The notes under the pieces are model-generated. The model was given only the letters and a program-made list of their open reading frames with translations, had not been told where the DNA came from and searched no databases. From positions 1 to 15,582 of the forward strand of contig CALGOY010000038.1 in NCBI GenBank assembly GCA_937960725.1: a DNA stretch of 15,582 nt. Reading direction: 5' to 3'. Positions 1 through 7,269 of the stretch are shown here, one piece after another. Source of the stretch: an uncultured Bacillota bacterium (lineage in GTDB: Bacteria > Bacillota > Clostridia > Caldicoprobacterales > UBA3941). The position numbers were made by a program, and so were the translations under genes. The stretch's first letter is position 1. Each line of letters opens with the position of its first letter.

Positions 1-74
1 AAAACGGTAAAAAAGCAGAGGATATTATCAGTTACTACTTCCCAGGGGTTGATATAGTAAAAATGTGGGATTAA
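1..74 (+). CDS. C-terminal end of a SpoIID/LytB-like protein (partial)
   Basis: Only the last 23 codons are present, read from base 3 and ending at TAA 72-74. The peptide ends with ...AEDIISYYFPGVDIVKMWD. A motif of this kind, in which a residue pair is followed by YYFPG and a short hydrophobic end, resembles the C-terminus of SpoIID/LytB-domain proteins (typically HYYPGT followed by a hydrophobic stretch). SpoIID family proteins are peptidoglycan lytic transglycosylases or amidase enhancers used during sporulation, and a sporulation gene here would suit the yabP-yabQ neighbours. It lies 54 bases before yabP in the same direction. The fragment is too short for certainty; the family assignment is by resemblance only. 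Confidence 0.5.
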   Translation, partial: NGKKAEDIISYYFPGVDIVKMWD

Positions 75-80
75 TTTAAA

Positions 81-109
81 GAATATATCAAATATACCAT
101 GCATATATT
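81..109 (+). promoter_or_regulatory. possible sigma-E-type promoter before yabP
   Basis: GAATATA at 81-87 and CATATATT at 102-109 are 14 bases apart, which is the spacing of sigma-E promoters (roughly KMATATT, 14 bases, CATACAMT). The -35 has one mismatch and the -10 has two. yabP is sigma-E dependent in B. subtilis, which is why the match was sought. The predicted start point (about 116) would fall on the ribosome binding site, leaving a very short leader, and the DNA is AT-rich, so a chance match is quite possible. Confidence 0.25.
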
Positions 110-128
110 GTTTTCAGGAGGGGATTGC

Positions 129-431
129 ATGGTACGGGAATTTGATGATAAAAAGGTAATGAGGGGAAGGACCCATAGCATTTTGATAGAAAACCGGGAA
201 AAGATAACTATTACAGGGGTGCAGGATGTAGACAGCTTCGATGAATCGGCAGTGATTTTATTGACTGATATGGGCTTTATTACGCTGCATGGGGAAGATT
301 TGCACATTAATAAACTAAATTTGGAGGAAGGGCAGCTTATAGTTGAAGGGGACATAATTGCCCTTCAGTATAGCGAAAGCGAAAGCATTAGGGGCAAGGG
401 CTCTGGTTTTCTAGGGAAGTTGTTTAGATGA
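129..431 (+). CDS. yabP: YabP, sporulation protein
   Basis: YabP is a small soluble protein made in the mother cell under sigma-E and needed for efficient sporulation; its biochemical role is not established. The 100-residue product (MVREFDDKKVMRGRTHSI...) has the usual family length and the typical layout: an N-terminal segment with the RTHSI motif, then beta-rich sequence with ITGVQDVDSFDE, LTDMGFITLHGEDLHI and the C-terminal KLNLEEGQLIVEG. An in-frame ATG lies upstream at 99, but the start at 129 is preferred. AGGAGGGG at 116-123 sits five bases before it, and the protein then matches the family length. It is 12 bases upstream of yabQ and surely cotranscribed with it. Identification is strong. 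Confidence 0.93.
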   Translation: MVREFDDKKVMRGRTHSILIENREKITITGVQDVDSFDESAVILLTDMGFITLHGEDLHINKLNLEEGQLIVEGDIIALQYSESESIRGKGSGFLGKLFR

Positions 432-443
432 GGGGGCATCGAT

Positions 444-899
444 ATGGGGGTGTCCACTGCGAATCAGGCATATGTATTCTTAGCTACAGTATACGGGGGT
501 CTTGTCATTGGGCTTTTTTTTGATATATATAGGATGATAAGGAGAATTTTCAGACCCGGAAAATTTCTCACTGGAGTTATGGATTTAATTTTTTGGGTCA
601 TAATAGCGCTTTTTTCTTTTTTCATCTTATTTTATATCAATGATGGACAGGTAAGATTATACTCTTTTCTAGGAATAGGGTTAGGCTGGGGACTGTATAT
701 ATTATCGATTAGCCAATTGGTTATGTGGATTTTTGATTTAATTTATAAATGGGTATCTAAATTTCTGGCTTGGATATTTAAGCTGGTAAAGTGGCCTTTT
801 AACAAAATTAGCCAGGGGATTGGTAGGTTTATCCGCTCTATGAAGAACAATTTTATGAAGAAGGGAGCAGCGGATGAAGTTACAAAAGATGTCAGTTAA
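444..899 (+). CDS. yabQ: YabQ, sporulation membrane protein
   Basis: YabQ is an integral membrane protein made in the mother cell and, in B. subtilis, required for spore cortex formation. The 151-residue product has the family's N-terminal pattern (NQAYVFLATVYGGLVIGLFFDIYRMIRR), a first membrane segment at about residues 8-26, and two or three further hydrophobic segments at about 45-65 and 72-97. A basic amphipathic tail with Trp, Phe and Lys follows (KFLAWIFKLVKWPFNK), and the C-terminus is hydrophilic. The ribosome binding site (GAGGGGG) overlaps the yabP stop codon, suggesting translational coupling. The long basic tail would face the cytoplasm if the usual positive-inside rule applies. 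Confidence 0.92.
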   Translation: MGVSTANQAYVFLATVYGGLVIGLFFDIYRMIRRIFRPGKFLTGVMDLIFWVIIALFSFFILFYINDGQVRLYSFLGIGLGWGLYILSISQLVMWIFDLIYKWVSKFLAWIFKLVKWPFNKISQGIGRFIRSMKNNFMKKGAADEVTKDVS

Positions 900-1016
900 A
901 TTTAATATTTTTAAAAGAGGGTTTTTTAAAGTGAATGTCGAATATATGAATTAATGACCCATTTTTATTAACCGATGAAGCTTTAAGTATATTGTCGCTG
1001 TGGAAGGGAAATGCTT

Positions 1017-1313
1017 ATGAAGAAAAGGAAGAAAAGGTATGTACTTAAGCCAAGAGCAAAAATGTTTATTATATTATTGGTGATATGCTATTTTTCAGTA
1101 ATCTTTGTAAAACAGGAAATAAAGATTAGACAGCAGCATGCCAAGGCGGATGCTTTGAGGCAGCAGATTGCTGAGATGCAAAGTAAAAATAGGGAGCTTC
1201 AGCGGCTTATACAGTATACCCAGAGCGATGAATATATTGAAAAAGTTGCACGGGAACGATTAGGCTGGGTCAAAGAAGGAGAAATAAAATTTATTGAGAA
1301 GAAAAATAAATAA
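1017..1313 (+). CDS. divIC: DivIC/FtsB-family septum formation initiator
   Basis: This is a bitopic cell-division protein of the DivIC/FtsL/FtsB family, which forms a complex with DivIB and FtsL at the septum. The order is a strongly basic cytoplasmic N-terminus (KKRKKRYVLKPRAK), one membrane helix (about residues 16-31), then an external coiled coil (about 33-65) rich in Q, E, L and K. It ends with the family motif EYIEKVARERLGWVKEGEIKFIE. An ATG also occurs at 1011, but it is only two bases after the GAAGGG ribosome binding site (1003-1008). The ATG at 1017 has an 8-base spacer and is the likelier start, giving 98 residues. The 117 bases between yabQ and this gene hold no gene and no convincing promoter. 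Confidence 0.9.
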   Translation: MKKRKKRYVLKPRAKMFIILLVICYFSVIFVKQEIKIRQQHAKADALRQQIAEMQSKNRELQRLIQYTQSDEYIEKVARERLGWVKEGEIKFIEKKNK

Positions 1314-1330
1314 GGAGGAGCCCATATTTT

Positions 1331-1687
1331 ATGCCGGTTAAGGTTGGAGAGATCCTGGATGGCGTCGTATCAGGAATTACGCATTTTGGAGCCTTTGTCG
1401 ATTTACCAAATGGGCAAAGGGGAATGGTGCACATTTCAGAGATAGCAGATGCTTACGTAAAAGATATCAACGACTACTTAAAGCTCAACGAGCATATTAA
1501 GGTAAAGGTTTTGTCCGTTGAAGACAATGGTAAAATCAGTCTATCGATTAGAAGAGTTTCTTCCAGTCCTAAGCTGTCTTTTGAAGAGCAGCTAGCTAAA
1601 TTTTTAAGGGACAGTGAAGAACGCCAAGCTGATATCAGAAACAGAGAAAATAAGCGCGGTGGAGGTTCTTGGCGAGGAAGAGGCTAA
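1331..1687 (+). CDS. yabR: S1-domain RNA-binding protein, YabR type
   Basis: A single S1 domain fills residues 1-72: KVGEILDGVVSGITHFGAFVDLP, RGMVHISEIADAYVKDINDYLK and VLSVEDNGKISLSIRR are the standard five-stranded OB-fold elements. The rest is a hydrophilic C-terminal extension ending in a Gly/Arg-rich tail (GGGSWRGRG) that could add RNA affinity. Proteins of this kind (YabR in B. subtilis, 128 residues) sit next to divIC in many Firmicutes; they bind RNA or ribosomes, but a specific role is not settled. AAGGAGGA at 1312-1319 overlaps the divIC stop and serves the ATG at 1331. A hairpin downstream (1714-1738) probably ends the yabP-to-yabR transcript. Confidence 0.88.
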   Translation: MPVKVGEILDGVVSGITHFGAFVDLPNGQRGMVHISEIADAYVKDINDYLKLNEHIKVKVLSVEDNGKISLSIRRVSSSPKLSFEEQLAKFLRDSEERQADIRNRENKRGGGSWRGRG

Positions 1688-1713
1688 TATTAATATGTTG
1701 TAAACGAAAACTA

Positions 1714-1742
1714 AAACGCATTCTAATAGGATGCGTTTATTA
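1714..1742 (+). terminator. intrinsic terminator after yabR
   Basis: AAACGCATTC (1714-1723) pairs with GGATGCGTTT (1729-1738) around a TAATA loop, with one T-G pair. The trailing bases are ATTACTTTTAT, so the T-tract is broken and the terminator may be leaky. It lies 27 bases after the yabR stop and 28 before gppA, the only space between these genes. Confidence 0.6.
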
Positions 1743-1766
1743 CTTTTATAGGGAGAAAGGATTTCT

Positions 1767-2699
1767 ATGGATAGGCGAGCAGTAATTGATGTTGGAACTA
1801 ATTCGGTGAGAATGCTCATTGCAGAACTAAAAAAGGATGATAAGGATAGCGGGATAAATATAATTGATAAATGGGTGATCCCAACCCGCCTTGGAGAGGG
1901 AGTTGACTTAAAGGGCTATTTATCGGCGAAGGCAATAGAGAGGACCCTTGATGCCATAAAATCACTAATTCAGATTGCATCCGCCAGTAGCGTAGACAGC
2001 ATCTATTGTTTTGCCACCAGTGCAGTAAGGGATGCGGCAAATAGGGAGCATTTCATAGAACTAGTAGATAGGCATTGCGGTATTGATGTTGCAGTTTTGT
2101 TAGGGGATGAAGAGGCTAGGGCAGCCTTTGTTGGCGCTTTAATGGACATGCCCTATGGATACGGCAAAGTACTGCTAGTAGATATCGGTGGGGGAAGTAC
2201 GGAATTAGTGCAGGGTCAGGGAAATTGTATAGAATACAGTGTAAGCTTAGATATTGGAGCCGTGAGGCTTACTGAAATGTTTCCACTAGGTTATCCCGCC
2301 GATTATGAAAGTTGGAAGGCTATGGCTAAATTTATCCATTGTGTACTGAGCCGGCAATGGAGGGGAGAAGTTTCATCGCTTCCAATAGTGGGCGTAGGAG
2401 GTACTATAACTACATTAGCTGCTATGGCCCAAGGGATGGAAGTATATGATAGGAATAGGATACAGGGATACCGCTTGGATATAGAGCTTGTAGATGAGTT
2501 ACTACACAAAATACTAGCTTGCCCTATTGAAGAAAGAAAGAAACTGGCAGGTCTACCTCCTTCCCGTGCCGATATTATTCCAGCAGGGATTTGTATATTG
2601 CTAGAGATTATGAATTTTTTTAAGGTTAAAGATATAACGGTGAGCGACCATGATAACCTAGAAGGCATGCTGATTTTAAGCGGGGAAAAAATTATTTAA
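1767..2699 (+). CDS. Ppx/GppA-family phosphatase
   Basis: This is an exopolyphosphatase or guanosine pentaphosphate phosphatase of the actin/hsp70 ATPase superfamily; it would act in polyphosphate or (p)ppGpp turnover. Sequence signs: the phosphate-1 loop IDVGTNSVRMLI (residues 7-18), the ATSAVRDA segment (83-90), GDEEARAAF with catalytic-type glutamates near residues 115-116, the phosphate-2 loop LLVDIGGGSTELV (136-148), and VGVGGTITTLAAM before the C-terminal part. At 310 residues it has the two core domains and lacks the C-terminal HD-like half found in E. coli Ppx (about 510 residues). The short form is common in Clostridia, and the substrate cannot be told from sequence. GGGAGAAAGG at 1751-1760 precedes the ATG. 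Confidence 0.9.
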   Translation: MDRRAVIDVGTNSVRMLIAELKKDDKDSGINIIDKWVIPTRLGEGVDLKGYLSAKAIERTLDAIKSLIQIASASSVDSIYCFATSAVRDAANREHFIELVDRHCGIDVAVLLGDEEARAAFVGALMDMPYGYGKVLLVDIGGGSTELVQGQGNCIEYSVSLDIGAVRLTEMFPLGYPADYESWKAMAKFIHCVLSRQWRGEVSSLPIVGVGGTITTLAAMAQGMEVYDRNRIQGYRLDIELVDELLHKILACPIEERKKLAGLPPSRADIIPAGICILLEIMNFFKVKDITVSDHDNLEGMLILSGEKII

Positions 2700-2717
2700 A
2701 AAAATTAAAAAAAAGGG

Positions 2718-2746
2718 TTGACATATAATCAGTTTTATTGTAAAAT
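2718..2746 (+). promoter_or_regulatory. sigma-A promoter of the tRNA unit
   Basis: TTGACA at 2718-2723 matches the -35 consensus perfectly and is followed, after exactly 17 bases, by TAAAAT at 2741-2746 (one mismatch to TATAAT). Transcription would start near 2753, about 35 bases before the mature 5' end of the first tRNA. It is the best-matching promoter in the window and fits a stable-RNA gene cluster. Confidence 0.82.
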
Positions 2747-2787
2747 GTAACTTGTCGTCAGGCAATGAAGATTGTAACAGTTAACGA

Positions 2788-2864
<77 letters not shown>

Positions 2865-2869
2865 AACGT

Positions 2870-2946
2870 GGCGGCGTAGCTCAGTTGGCTAGAGCATGCG
2901 GTTCATACCCGCAGTGTCAGCGGTTCGAGTCCGTTCGCCGCTACCA
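2870..2946 (+). tRNA. elongator tRNA-Met, anticodon CAT
   Basis: A 77-base cloverleaf starting five bases after the first tRNA, with an encoded CCA at 2944-2946. The anticodon CAT at 2904-2906 lies in loop TTCATAC between stems TGCGG and CCGCA. The acceptor stem GGCGGCG pairs with CGCCGCT, ending in a G-T pair. This resembles the B. subtilis elongator tRNA-Met. The other CAT tRNA, tRNA-Ile with a lysidine-modified anticodon, normally begins GGACC/GGGCC and was considered less likely. Confidence 0.93.
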
Positions 2947-2986
2947 ACTTTAACGCAAACAATACTTTATATTTTTCTCTTCACTT

Positions 2987-3062
2987 GGGCGCATAGCTCA
3001 GCTGGGAGAGCACCTGCCTTACAAGCAGGGGGTCATAGGTTCGAGCCCTATTGCGCCCACCA
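2987..3062 (+). tRNA. tRNA-Val, anticodon TAC
   Basis: A 76-base cloverleaf with acceptor stem GGGCGCA pairing with TGCGCCC and an encoded CCA at 3060-3062. The anticodon stem CCTGC/GCAGG encloses loop CTTACAA, giving anticodon TAC at 3020-3022. The 40-base gap before it shows no clear promoter, so it is probably cotranscribed with the two tRNA-Met genes. Confidence 0.95.
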
Positions 3063-3065
3063 TCG

Positions 3066-3102
3066 AAAACGCCAAATCGAAAAGATTTGGCGTTTTTCTT
3101 TT
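3066..3102 (+). terminator. strong terminator of the tRNA unit
   Basis: AAAACGCCAAATC (3066-3078) and GATTTGGCGTTTT (3084-3096) form a perfect 13-bp stem with a GAAAA loop, followed by TCTTTT. It begins four bases after the tRNA-Val CCA end and closes the tRNA transcript, isolating it from spoIIE. Confidence 0.93.
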
Positions 3103-3160
3103 GTCCAAATCAGCTGGTAATTCATATCATCGATCATAATCGGCGGCAACTCCAAGTTTA

Positions 3161-3253
3161 TGCGACAACTCTATGCAGCATGATTCAGCAGATTATTTAA
3201 ATATCAAAATTTATTTTAGCTTTATTTCAATGATTCCTAGATTTTTTGTCGCA
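3161..3253 (+). promoter_or_regulatory. two Spo0A-box-like sites upstream of spoIIE
   Basis: TTTGTCGCA at 3245-3253 matches 8 of 9 bases of the Spo0A box TTTGTCRAA. The reverse complement of 3161-3169 (GTTGTCGCA) matches 7 of 9. The two are inverted and about 84 bases apart. A third, weaker match on the minus strand (TTTGTCATT, 3279-3287) overlaps the spoIIE -35 element. Otherwise the 268 bases between the tRNA terminator and spoIIE (3103-3370) hold no gene. Spo0A control of spoIIE is established in B. subtilis; these particular sites are inferred. Confidence 0.4.
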
Positions 3254-3279
3254 AACTTTTTGGGATATACCTCGCAATA

Positions 3280-3312
3280 ATGACAAATTATTTATGGCTT
3301 GTTTGTTATAAT
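3280..3312 (+). promoter_or_regulatory. spoIIE promoter with 21-bp spacing
   Basis: ATGACA (3280-3285, one mismatch to TTGACA) and TATAAT (3307-3312, perfect, preceded by TG one base further up) are separated by 21 bases rather than 17. No acceptable -35 exists at 17. This extended spacing is the known signature of Spo0A-activated sigma-A promoters such as B. subtilis spoIIE and spoIIG. The leader to the ATG at 3371 would be about 50 bases. Confidence 0.6.
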
Positions 3313-3370
3313 CTGAAATAAACGCCTTATTTTAAAATGAAAACCTGATGATATAGGGGAGTGTAATAAG

Positions 3371-5782
3371 ATGCAAAAAGAGGCTTTTTCTTATCGGGGA
3401 ATTGTGGGACAAGCTCAGGCTAGAAGTCGGATCGTCAGAAAAAAAGAACAAGTTGAAAAAGACAATATTATTGTTGAACTAATACTTGCCTTCTGCTGCC
3501 TAATTATAGGAAGAACAACGATATTAGGACAAGTATCGCCTTTTGGAATATCCCTTTATGCAGTAATGCTCCAGAGAAAAAGAGCACGGCTGAGTGCTTT
3601 TATTGCAATAGCAGCTGGAATGCTCAGTATAGGCATAGAAGGAGTCACATTCAAGTACATAGGAGCTATGATAGCTGTACTTATAATGCTGAAGGCGGTA
3701 GAAAACATTAAAGGATATTATGGAATTTTTACAGCTGCCCTGTCGGCATCGGGGGCTTTAATTATTTCAAATTTAGTATACGGCAGCCTCAGACCAGGAG
3801 GTATGTTGATATACGACTATATACTCATGGGCTTAGAGGGGACTTTAGGCTTTGTGATGGTCTATGTATTTCAGCATGTTATGGCGGTTGTGCTGGAGAA
3901 AACCAGGAGAAGAATTCTATCTAACGAGGAAATGATATCGATTAGCATATTTGTAGCTTTGTTAATTTCCGGCCTGTGGGATATAAAAATATTTGGCTTT
4001 TCTACACGAAATATTCTTTCCATTTTATTTGTATTAATTTTTTCTTATATCGGTGGGCCAGGCATAGGAGCATCTATGGGGATAATGGTAGGATTAGTTC
4101 TTTCTTTGTCGTCCAAGCAGGAGCCTATGCTTATGGCAATTTTCGGTGTATGCGGATTGGTGGCTGGAACATTCAGGGAGCTGGGCAGAATATTTACCGG
4201 CTGTGCCTTTATATTGACCAATGCATTGATGGTGTTCTATGTAAATAAATCCACTTCAGTTATACTGTCTTTCCATGAAATAGCAATAAGTACCATAATA
4301 TTAACTTTATTGCCGATGAAAAGCCTTAAGTATATCGGGCAGTTTTTAGACTTTACTTTGATGAGATACAAGGAGCAAAACTACTATATAAAACGGATGC
4401 AGGAACTTATAGTAGGAAGGCTTACAGAATTTTCTAAGGTTTTTCAGCAATTAGCAGTTGCATTTGATAGCATTTCTAATAAAAATAAGTTTAAAGGGCA
4501 GGAGGATATATCTAATTTAATTGACTTAGTGGCCCAGAGGGTGTGTAAGAGCTGTAGTCTTTATGAAAACTGTTGGAATCGGGATTTCTATAAAACCTAT
4601 TCTATAATGTTTGAATTATTATCTACTGCGGAAGCTAAGGGCGGATTTACTAAGAAGGATATCCCTCCAGATCTTGCAAGAAAATGCGTACATATGAATA
4701 AGGTAACTGAGGCAATAAGCCAGATTTATGCCCTATATAGTTCCCAGCTAAAATGGCGGGAGCAGATTGATGAGTGCAGGCAGCTAGTAGCACATCAGCT
4801 CCAAGGAGTTTCAAATGTTGTAAGGCAGCTGGCTACGGAAATGAATATAGATATGTCTTTCAAAAAAGATTTGGAGGAAGCTGTTCAGATAGAATTAGAC
4901 AAAGCGGGCATCCGATGCAGGGAAGTGTTGGTAGTTGAAAAAGCCAATGGCAATGTAGAGGTTAATATTAGAAAGCGGCCCTGCAGGGGGCGGAGAGAGT
5001 GTACTCGACATATTGAAAAGATAGTAAGCCAGGTTTTAGGAAGGGCCATGACAGCTAATATATCATCTTGTATGGCTGTCGGAAAAGATGAATGTATGCT
5101 GCAGTTAAAAGAGGCACTGCGATTTCAAGTTGTTACCGGCATATCAACTAGACCCCGCCAGGCGACGGATTTGTGCGGAGATAGCTATTCTTTCAATGCA
5201 CTCCCCGATGGGAAATATATGCTTGCCCTAAGCGATGGAATGGGAACGGGGAGCAGGGCTGCACAGGAGAGCAGCGCAGTTATATCAATGTTGGAAAACC
5301 TCATGGAAGCAGGCTTCGATATGGATATTACAATGCGAACTATTAATTCAATATTATTAGTCAGATCCCACGAAGAAATGTTTGCCACAGCAGATCTATG
5401 CGTATTAGATTTAGTGACGGGATGCGCTGATATAGTCAAGATTGGAGCGGCGTCTACTTTTATAAAGCGGCGGGATCACGTGGAAATAATTAAAGCCTCT
5501 AGCCTGCCCATAGGTATACTTGACAGCGTACAGCTTGAAACAGTTCGCATCAACTTGTTTGACGACGATATGATTATAATGGTAACTGATGGGATTATAG
5601 ATGGTGTAAGAAAGTGGGGACACGACGATAAATGGCTTGTCAATGTGATATCTGAAATAGACACTAAAAATCCCCAGGAGATGGCCGACTATATCATGGA
5701 TATGGTGTTGGAGGAAAATGGCGGAGAGCCGCTAGATGATATGACCGTCATGGTCAGCAGAATTTGGAAGCCTGTGGTATAA
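3371..5782 (+). CDS. spoIIE: SpoIIE, stage II sporulation serine phosphatase
   Basis: SpoIIE dephosphorylates the anti-anti-sigma factor SpoIIAA and so releases sigma-F in the forespore; it also associates with FtsZ at the polar septum. The 803 residues (827 in B. subtilis) show three parts: a short soluble N-terminus, about ten membrane helices at roughly residues 32-325, and a central regulatory region to about 590 followed by a PP2C phosphatase domain. Metal-binding aspartates are visible as DLCGDS (D604), LSDGMGTG (D622), VTDGIIDG (D740) and LDDMTVMVSRI (D789/D790). The central region is rich in cysteine (C392, C395, C401, C439, C469, C516, C538, C544, C567, C575). The start is fixed by AGGGGAG at 3355-3361. 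The protein appears complete. Confidence 0.96.
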   Translation: MQKEAFSYRGIVGQAQARSRIVRKKEQVEKDNIIVELILAFCCLIIGRTTILGQVSPFGISLYAVMLQRKRARLSAFIAIAAGMLSIGIEGVTFKYIGAMIAVLIMLKAVENIKGYYGIFTAALSASGALIISNLVYGSLRPGGMLIYDYILMGLEGTLGFVMVYVFQHVMAVVLEKTRRRILSNEEMISISIFVALLISGLWDIKIFGFSTRNILSILFVLIFSYIGGPGIGASMGIMVGLVLSLSSKQEPMLMAIFGVCGLVAGTFRELGRIFTGCAFILTNALMVFYVNKSTSVILSFHEIAISTIILTLLPMKSLKYIGQFLDFTLMRYKEQNYYIKRMQELIVGRLTEFSKVFQQLAVAFDSISNKNKFKGQEDISNLIDLVAQRVCKSCSLYENCWNRDFYKTYSIMFELLSTAEAKGGFTKKDIPPDLARKCVHMNKVTEAISQIYALYSSQLKWREQIDECRQLVAHQLQGVSNVVRQLATEMNIDMSFKKDLEEAVQIELDKAGIRCREVLVVEKANGNVEVNIRKRPCRGRRECTRHIEKIVSQVLGRAMTANISSCMAVGKDECMLQLKEALRFQVVTGISTRPRQATDLCGDSYSFNALPDGKYMLALSDGMGTGSRAAQESSAVISMLENLMEAGFDMDITMRTINSILLVRSHEEMFATADLCVLDLVTGCADIVKIGAASTFIKRRDHVEIIKASSLPIGILDSVQLETVRINLFDDDMIIMVTDGIIDGVRKWGHDDKWLVNVISEIDTKNPQEMADYIMDMVLEENGGEPLDDMTVMVSRIWKPVV

Positions 5783-5799
5783 AGTTTTTAATAAATATC

Positions 5800-5828
5800 T
5801 TGAAAATTCTGTGTAAAAATACTACAAT
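5800..5828 (+). promoter_or_regulatory. sigma-A promoter of tilS-hpt
   Basis: TTGAAA at 5800-5805 and TACAAT at 5823-5828 are 17 bases apart, each with one mismatch to consensus. The start point would be near 5835, some 23 bases before the tilS ATG. It lies in the 75-base gap after spoIIE and would give the tRNA-modification gene expression independent of sporulation. Confidence 0.68.
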
Positions 5829-5857
5829 GAAATGGACAAACGTTAACAGGTGGTAGG

Positions 5858-7255
5858 ATGTTGGATAGGGTTTTAGAATATATGAAAAAATTCAACATGG
5901 TAGAGTCAGGCGATAAGATAGTAGTTGGAGTTTCAGGGGGAGCTGATTCGTTAGCTCTCCTGCATATTTTGAATAAGATTAAAGATGATTTTTCTTTAGA
6001 GCTGGCAGTGGCCCACGTGCACCATGGATTGAGAGGGGAAGATGCCGATAAGGATGCAAAGTTTGTGGAAGGGATTTGCAGGGATTGGCAAATTCCATTT
6101 TACATTAAGAAAGCAGATGTAAGAAAATTAGCCAGTAAGTGGGGCCTTTCGGAGGAAGAAGCGGGCAGAAAAGTCCGATATGATTTTTTCGAACAGATAT
6201 TAAAAGAAATAAAAGGTCAAAAAATAGCCCTAGCCCATCATAGAGACGATCAAGCAGAGACTATTTTATATAATTTAATCCGAGGTACAGGTCTTAAAGG
6301 CCTTCAGGGCATGAAGCCTGTACGGGAAGGAAAGATTATTCGTCCCCTGCTCCAGGTATCCAGGCAGCAGATAGAAGCATATTGCAGGGAAAATAATCTC
6401 GAGTATAGAATTGATTTGACCAATGAGGAGAACATCTATACTAGAAATCGCATTCGCAATGTGCTTATACCCTATATACAGGAGAACTTTAACCCGAATT
6501 TTTCGGAGAATCTTGTAAGAATGGGAGATATTATCCGGGAGGAGGAAGAATTTCTATCCCATTATTCCAATCAGCTATTTCAAAAGTGGGCTAAAGCCTT
6601 GGATGGAGAGGTTAGGATCCCTATTGATTTTTTCATATCTAACCCCAAGGCAATAAGCCGCAGGGTGATTCGCCTGGCAATTGAGAAGCTAGTTGAAAGT
6701 ATGGCTGATATATCTTTTATCCATACGGAGGAAGTGCTAAACATAGCCCTGTATTCGTCTACGGGCTCTATGGTAGATCTGCCGAAGAATTTAAAGGCGA
6801 AAAAAGATTACGAAGCCATAGTTATATTCGATGATAGAAAAAGCCGTGATATTCCCTCTTTCCAATATCCTATAGCTATTCCAGGAAAGCTCTATATAAA
6901 GGAGCTAGATATGGAAATCGTTTGTCAACAGGTGGAGAAACCAGATGTTTTACGCAAAGGCGTCTGGTGTATATACATAGATAGGGATAGGATACAAGGA
7001 GAGCTTGTTGTTCGTAATCGAAGGGATGGAGATAGATTTCAGCCTTTTGGAATGAAAGGCACTAAGAAGTTAAAGGATTATTTTATTGACCGAAAGATTC
7101 CGCGAGAAGAGAGGGGTGCCATCCCATTAGTAGTGGATGACCGTAATATTATATGGGTAGTTGGACATCAAATTAACGACCAATATAAAGTAACCCAAAA
7201 TACTAAAAATGTATTGCAGTTTAAAATAAACAAGAAGTGCAACAATAAATCTTAA
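5858..7255 (+). CDS. tilS: tRNA(Ile)-lysidine synthetase TilS
   Basis: TilS attaches lysine to C34 of the CAT-anticodon tRNA-Ile using ATP, switching it from AUG to AUA reading; it is essential in most bacteria. The N-terminal N-type ATP pyrophosphatase domain carries the PP-loop SGGADS at residues 26-31 (many family members have P in place of A), followed by HVHHGLRGEDAD, HHRDDQAETILYNLIRG and the TRNRIRNVLIP segment. A TilS central domain and a C-terminal domain (about residues 375-455, ...RNRRDGDRFQPFGMKGTKKLKDYFID...) complete it. At 465 residues it is of usual length. The AGGTGGT before the ATG is only three bases away, which is close, but the N-terminus aligns with family members. It runs into hpt with a 14-base gap. 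Confidence 0.95.
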   Translation: MLDRVLEYMKKFNMVESGDKIVVGVSGGADSLALLHILNKIKDDFSLELAVAHVHHGLRGEDADKDAKFVEGICRDWQIPFYIKKADVRKLASKWGLSEEEAGRKVRYDFFEQILKEIKGQKIALAHHRDDQAETILYNLIRGTGLKGLQGMKPVREGKIIRPLLQVSRQQIEAYCRENNLEYRIDLTNEENIYTRNRIRNVLIPYIQENFNPNFSENLVRMGDIIREEEEFLSHYSNQLFQKWAKALDGEVRIPIDFFISNPKAISRRVIRLAIEKLVESMADISFIHTEEVLNIALYSSTGSMVDLPKNLKAKKDYEAIVIFDDRKSRDIPSFQYPIAIPGKLYIKELDMEIVCQQVEKPDVLRKGVWCIYIDRDRIQGELVVRNRRDGDRFQPFGMKGTKKLKDYFIDRKIPREERGAIPLVVDDRNIIWVVGHQINDQYKVTQNTKNVLQFKINKKCNNKS

Positions 7256-7269
7256 AGGCGGTGCGAGGT

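Noticed and set aside
936..942. TGTCGAA, a perfect Spo0A core, in the yabQ-divIC gap
   Set aside because: A seven-base match is expected by chance; no promoter with suitable spacing accompanies it.
2870..2946. Second CAT tRNA read as tRNA-Ile (the TilS substrate)
   Set aside because: Its acceptor stem GGCGGCG and anticodon loop match elongator tRNA-Met, not the GGACC/GGGCC type of tRNA-Ile-CAT.
3100..3108. TTTGTCCAA, 8 of 9 to a Spo0A box
   Set aside because: It overlaps the tail of the tRNA terminator and lies far from the spoIIE promoter, so it is probably coincidental.
3976..4248. 90-residue + strand frame within spoIIE
   Set aside because: It overlaps the spoIIE membrane region in another frame and shows no independent start signals.
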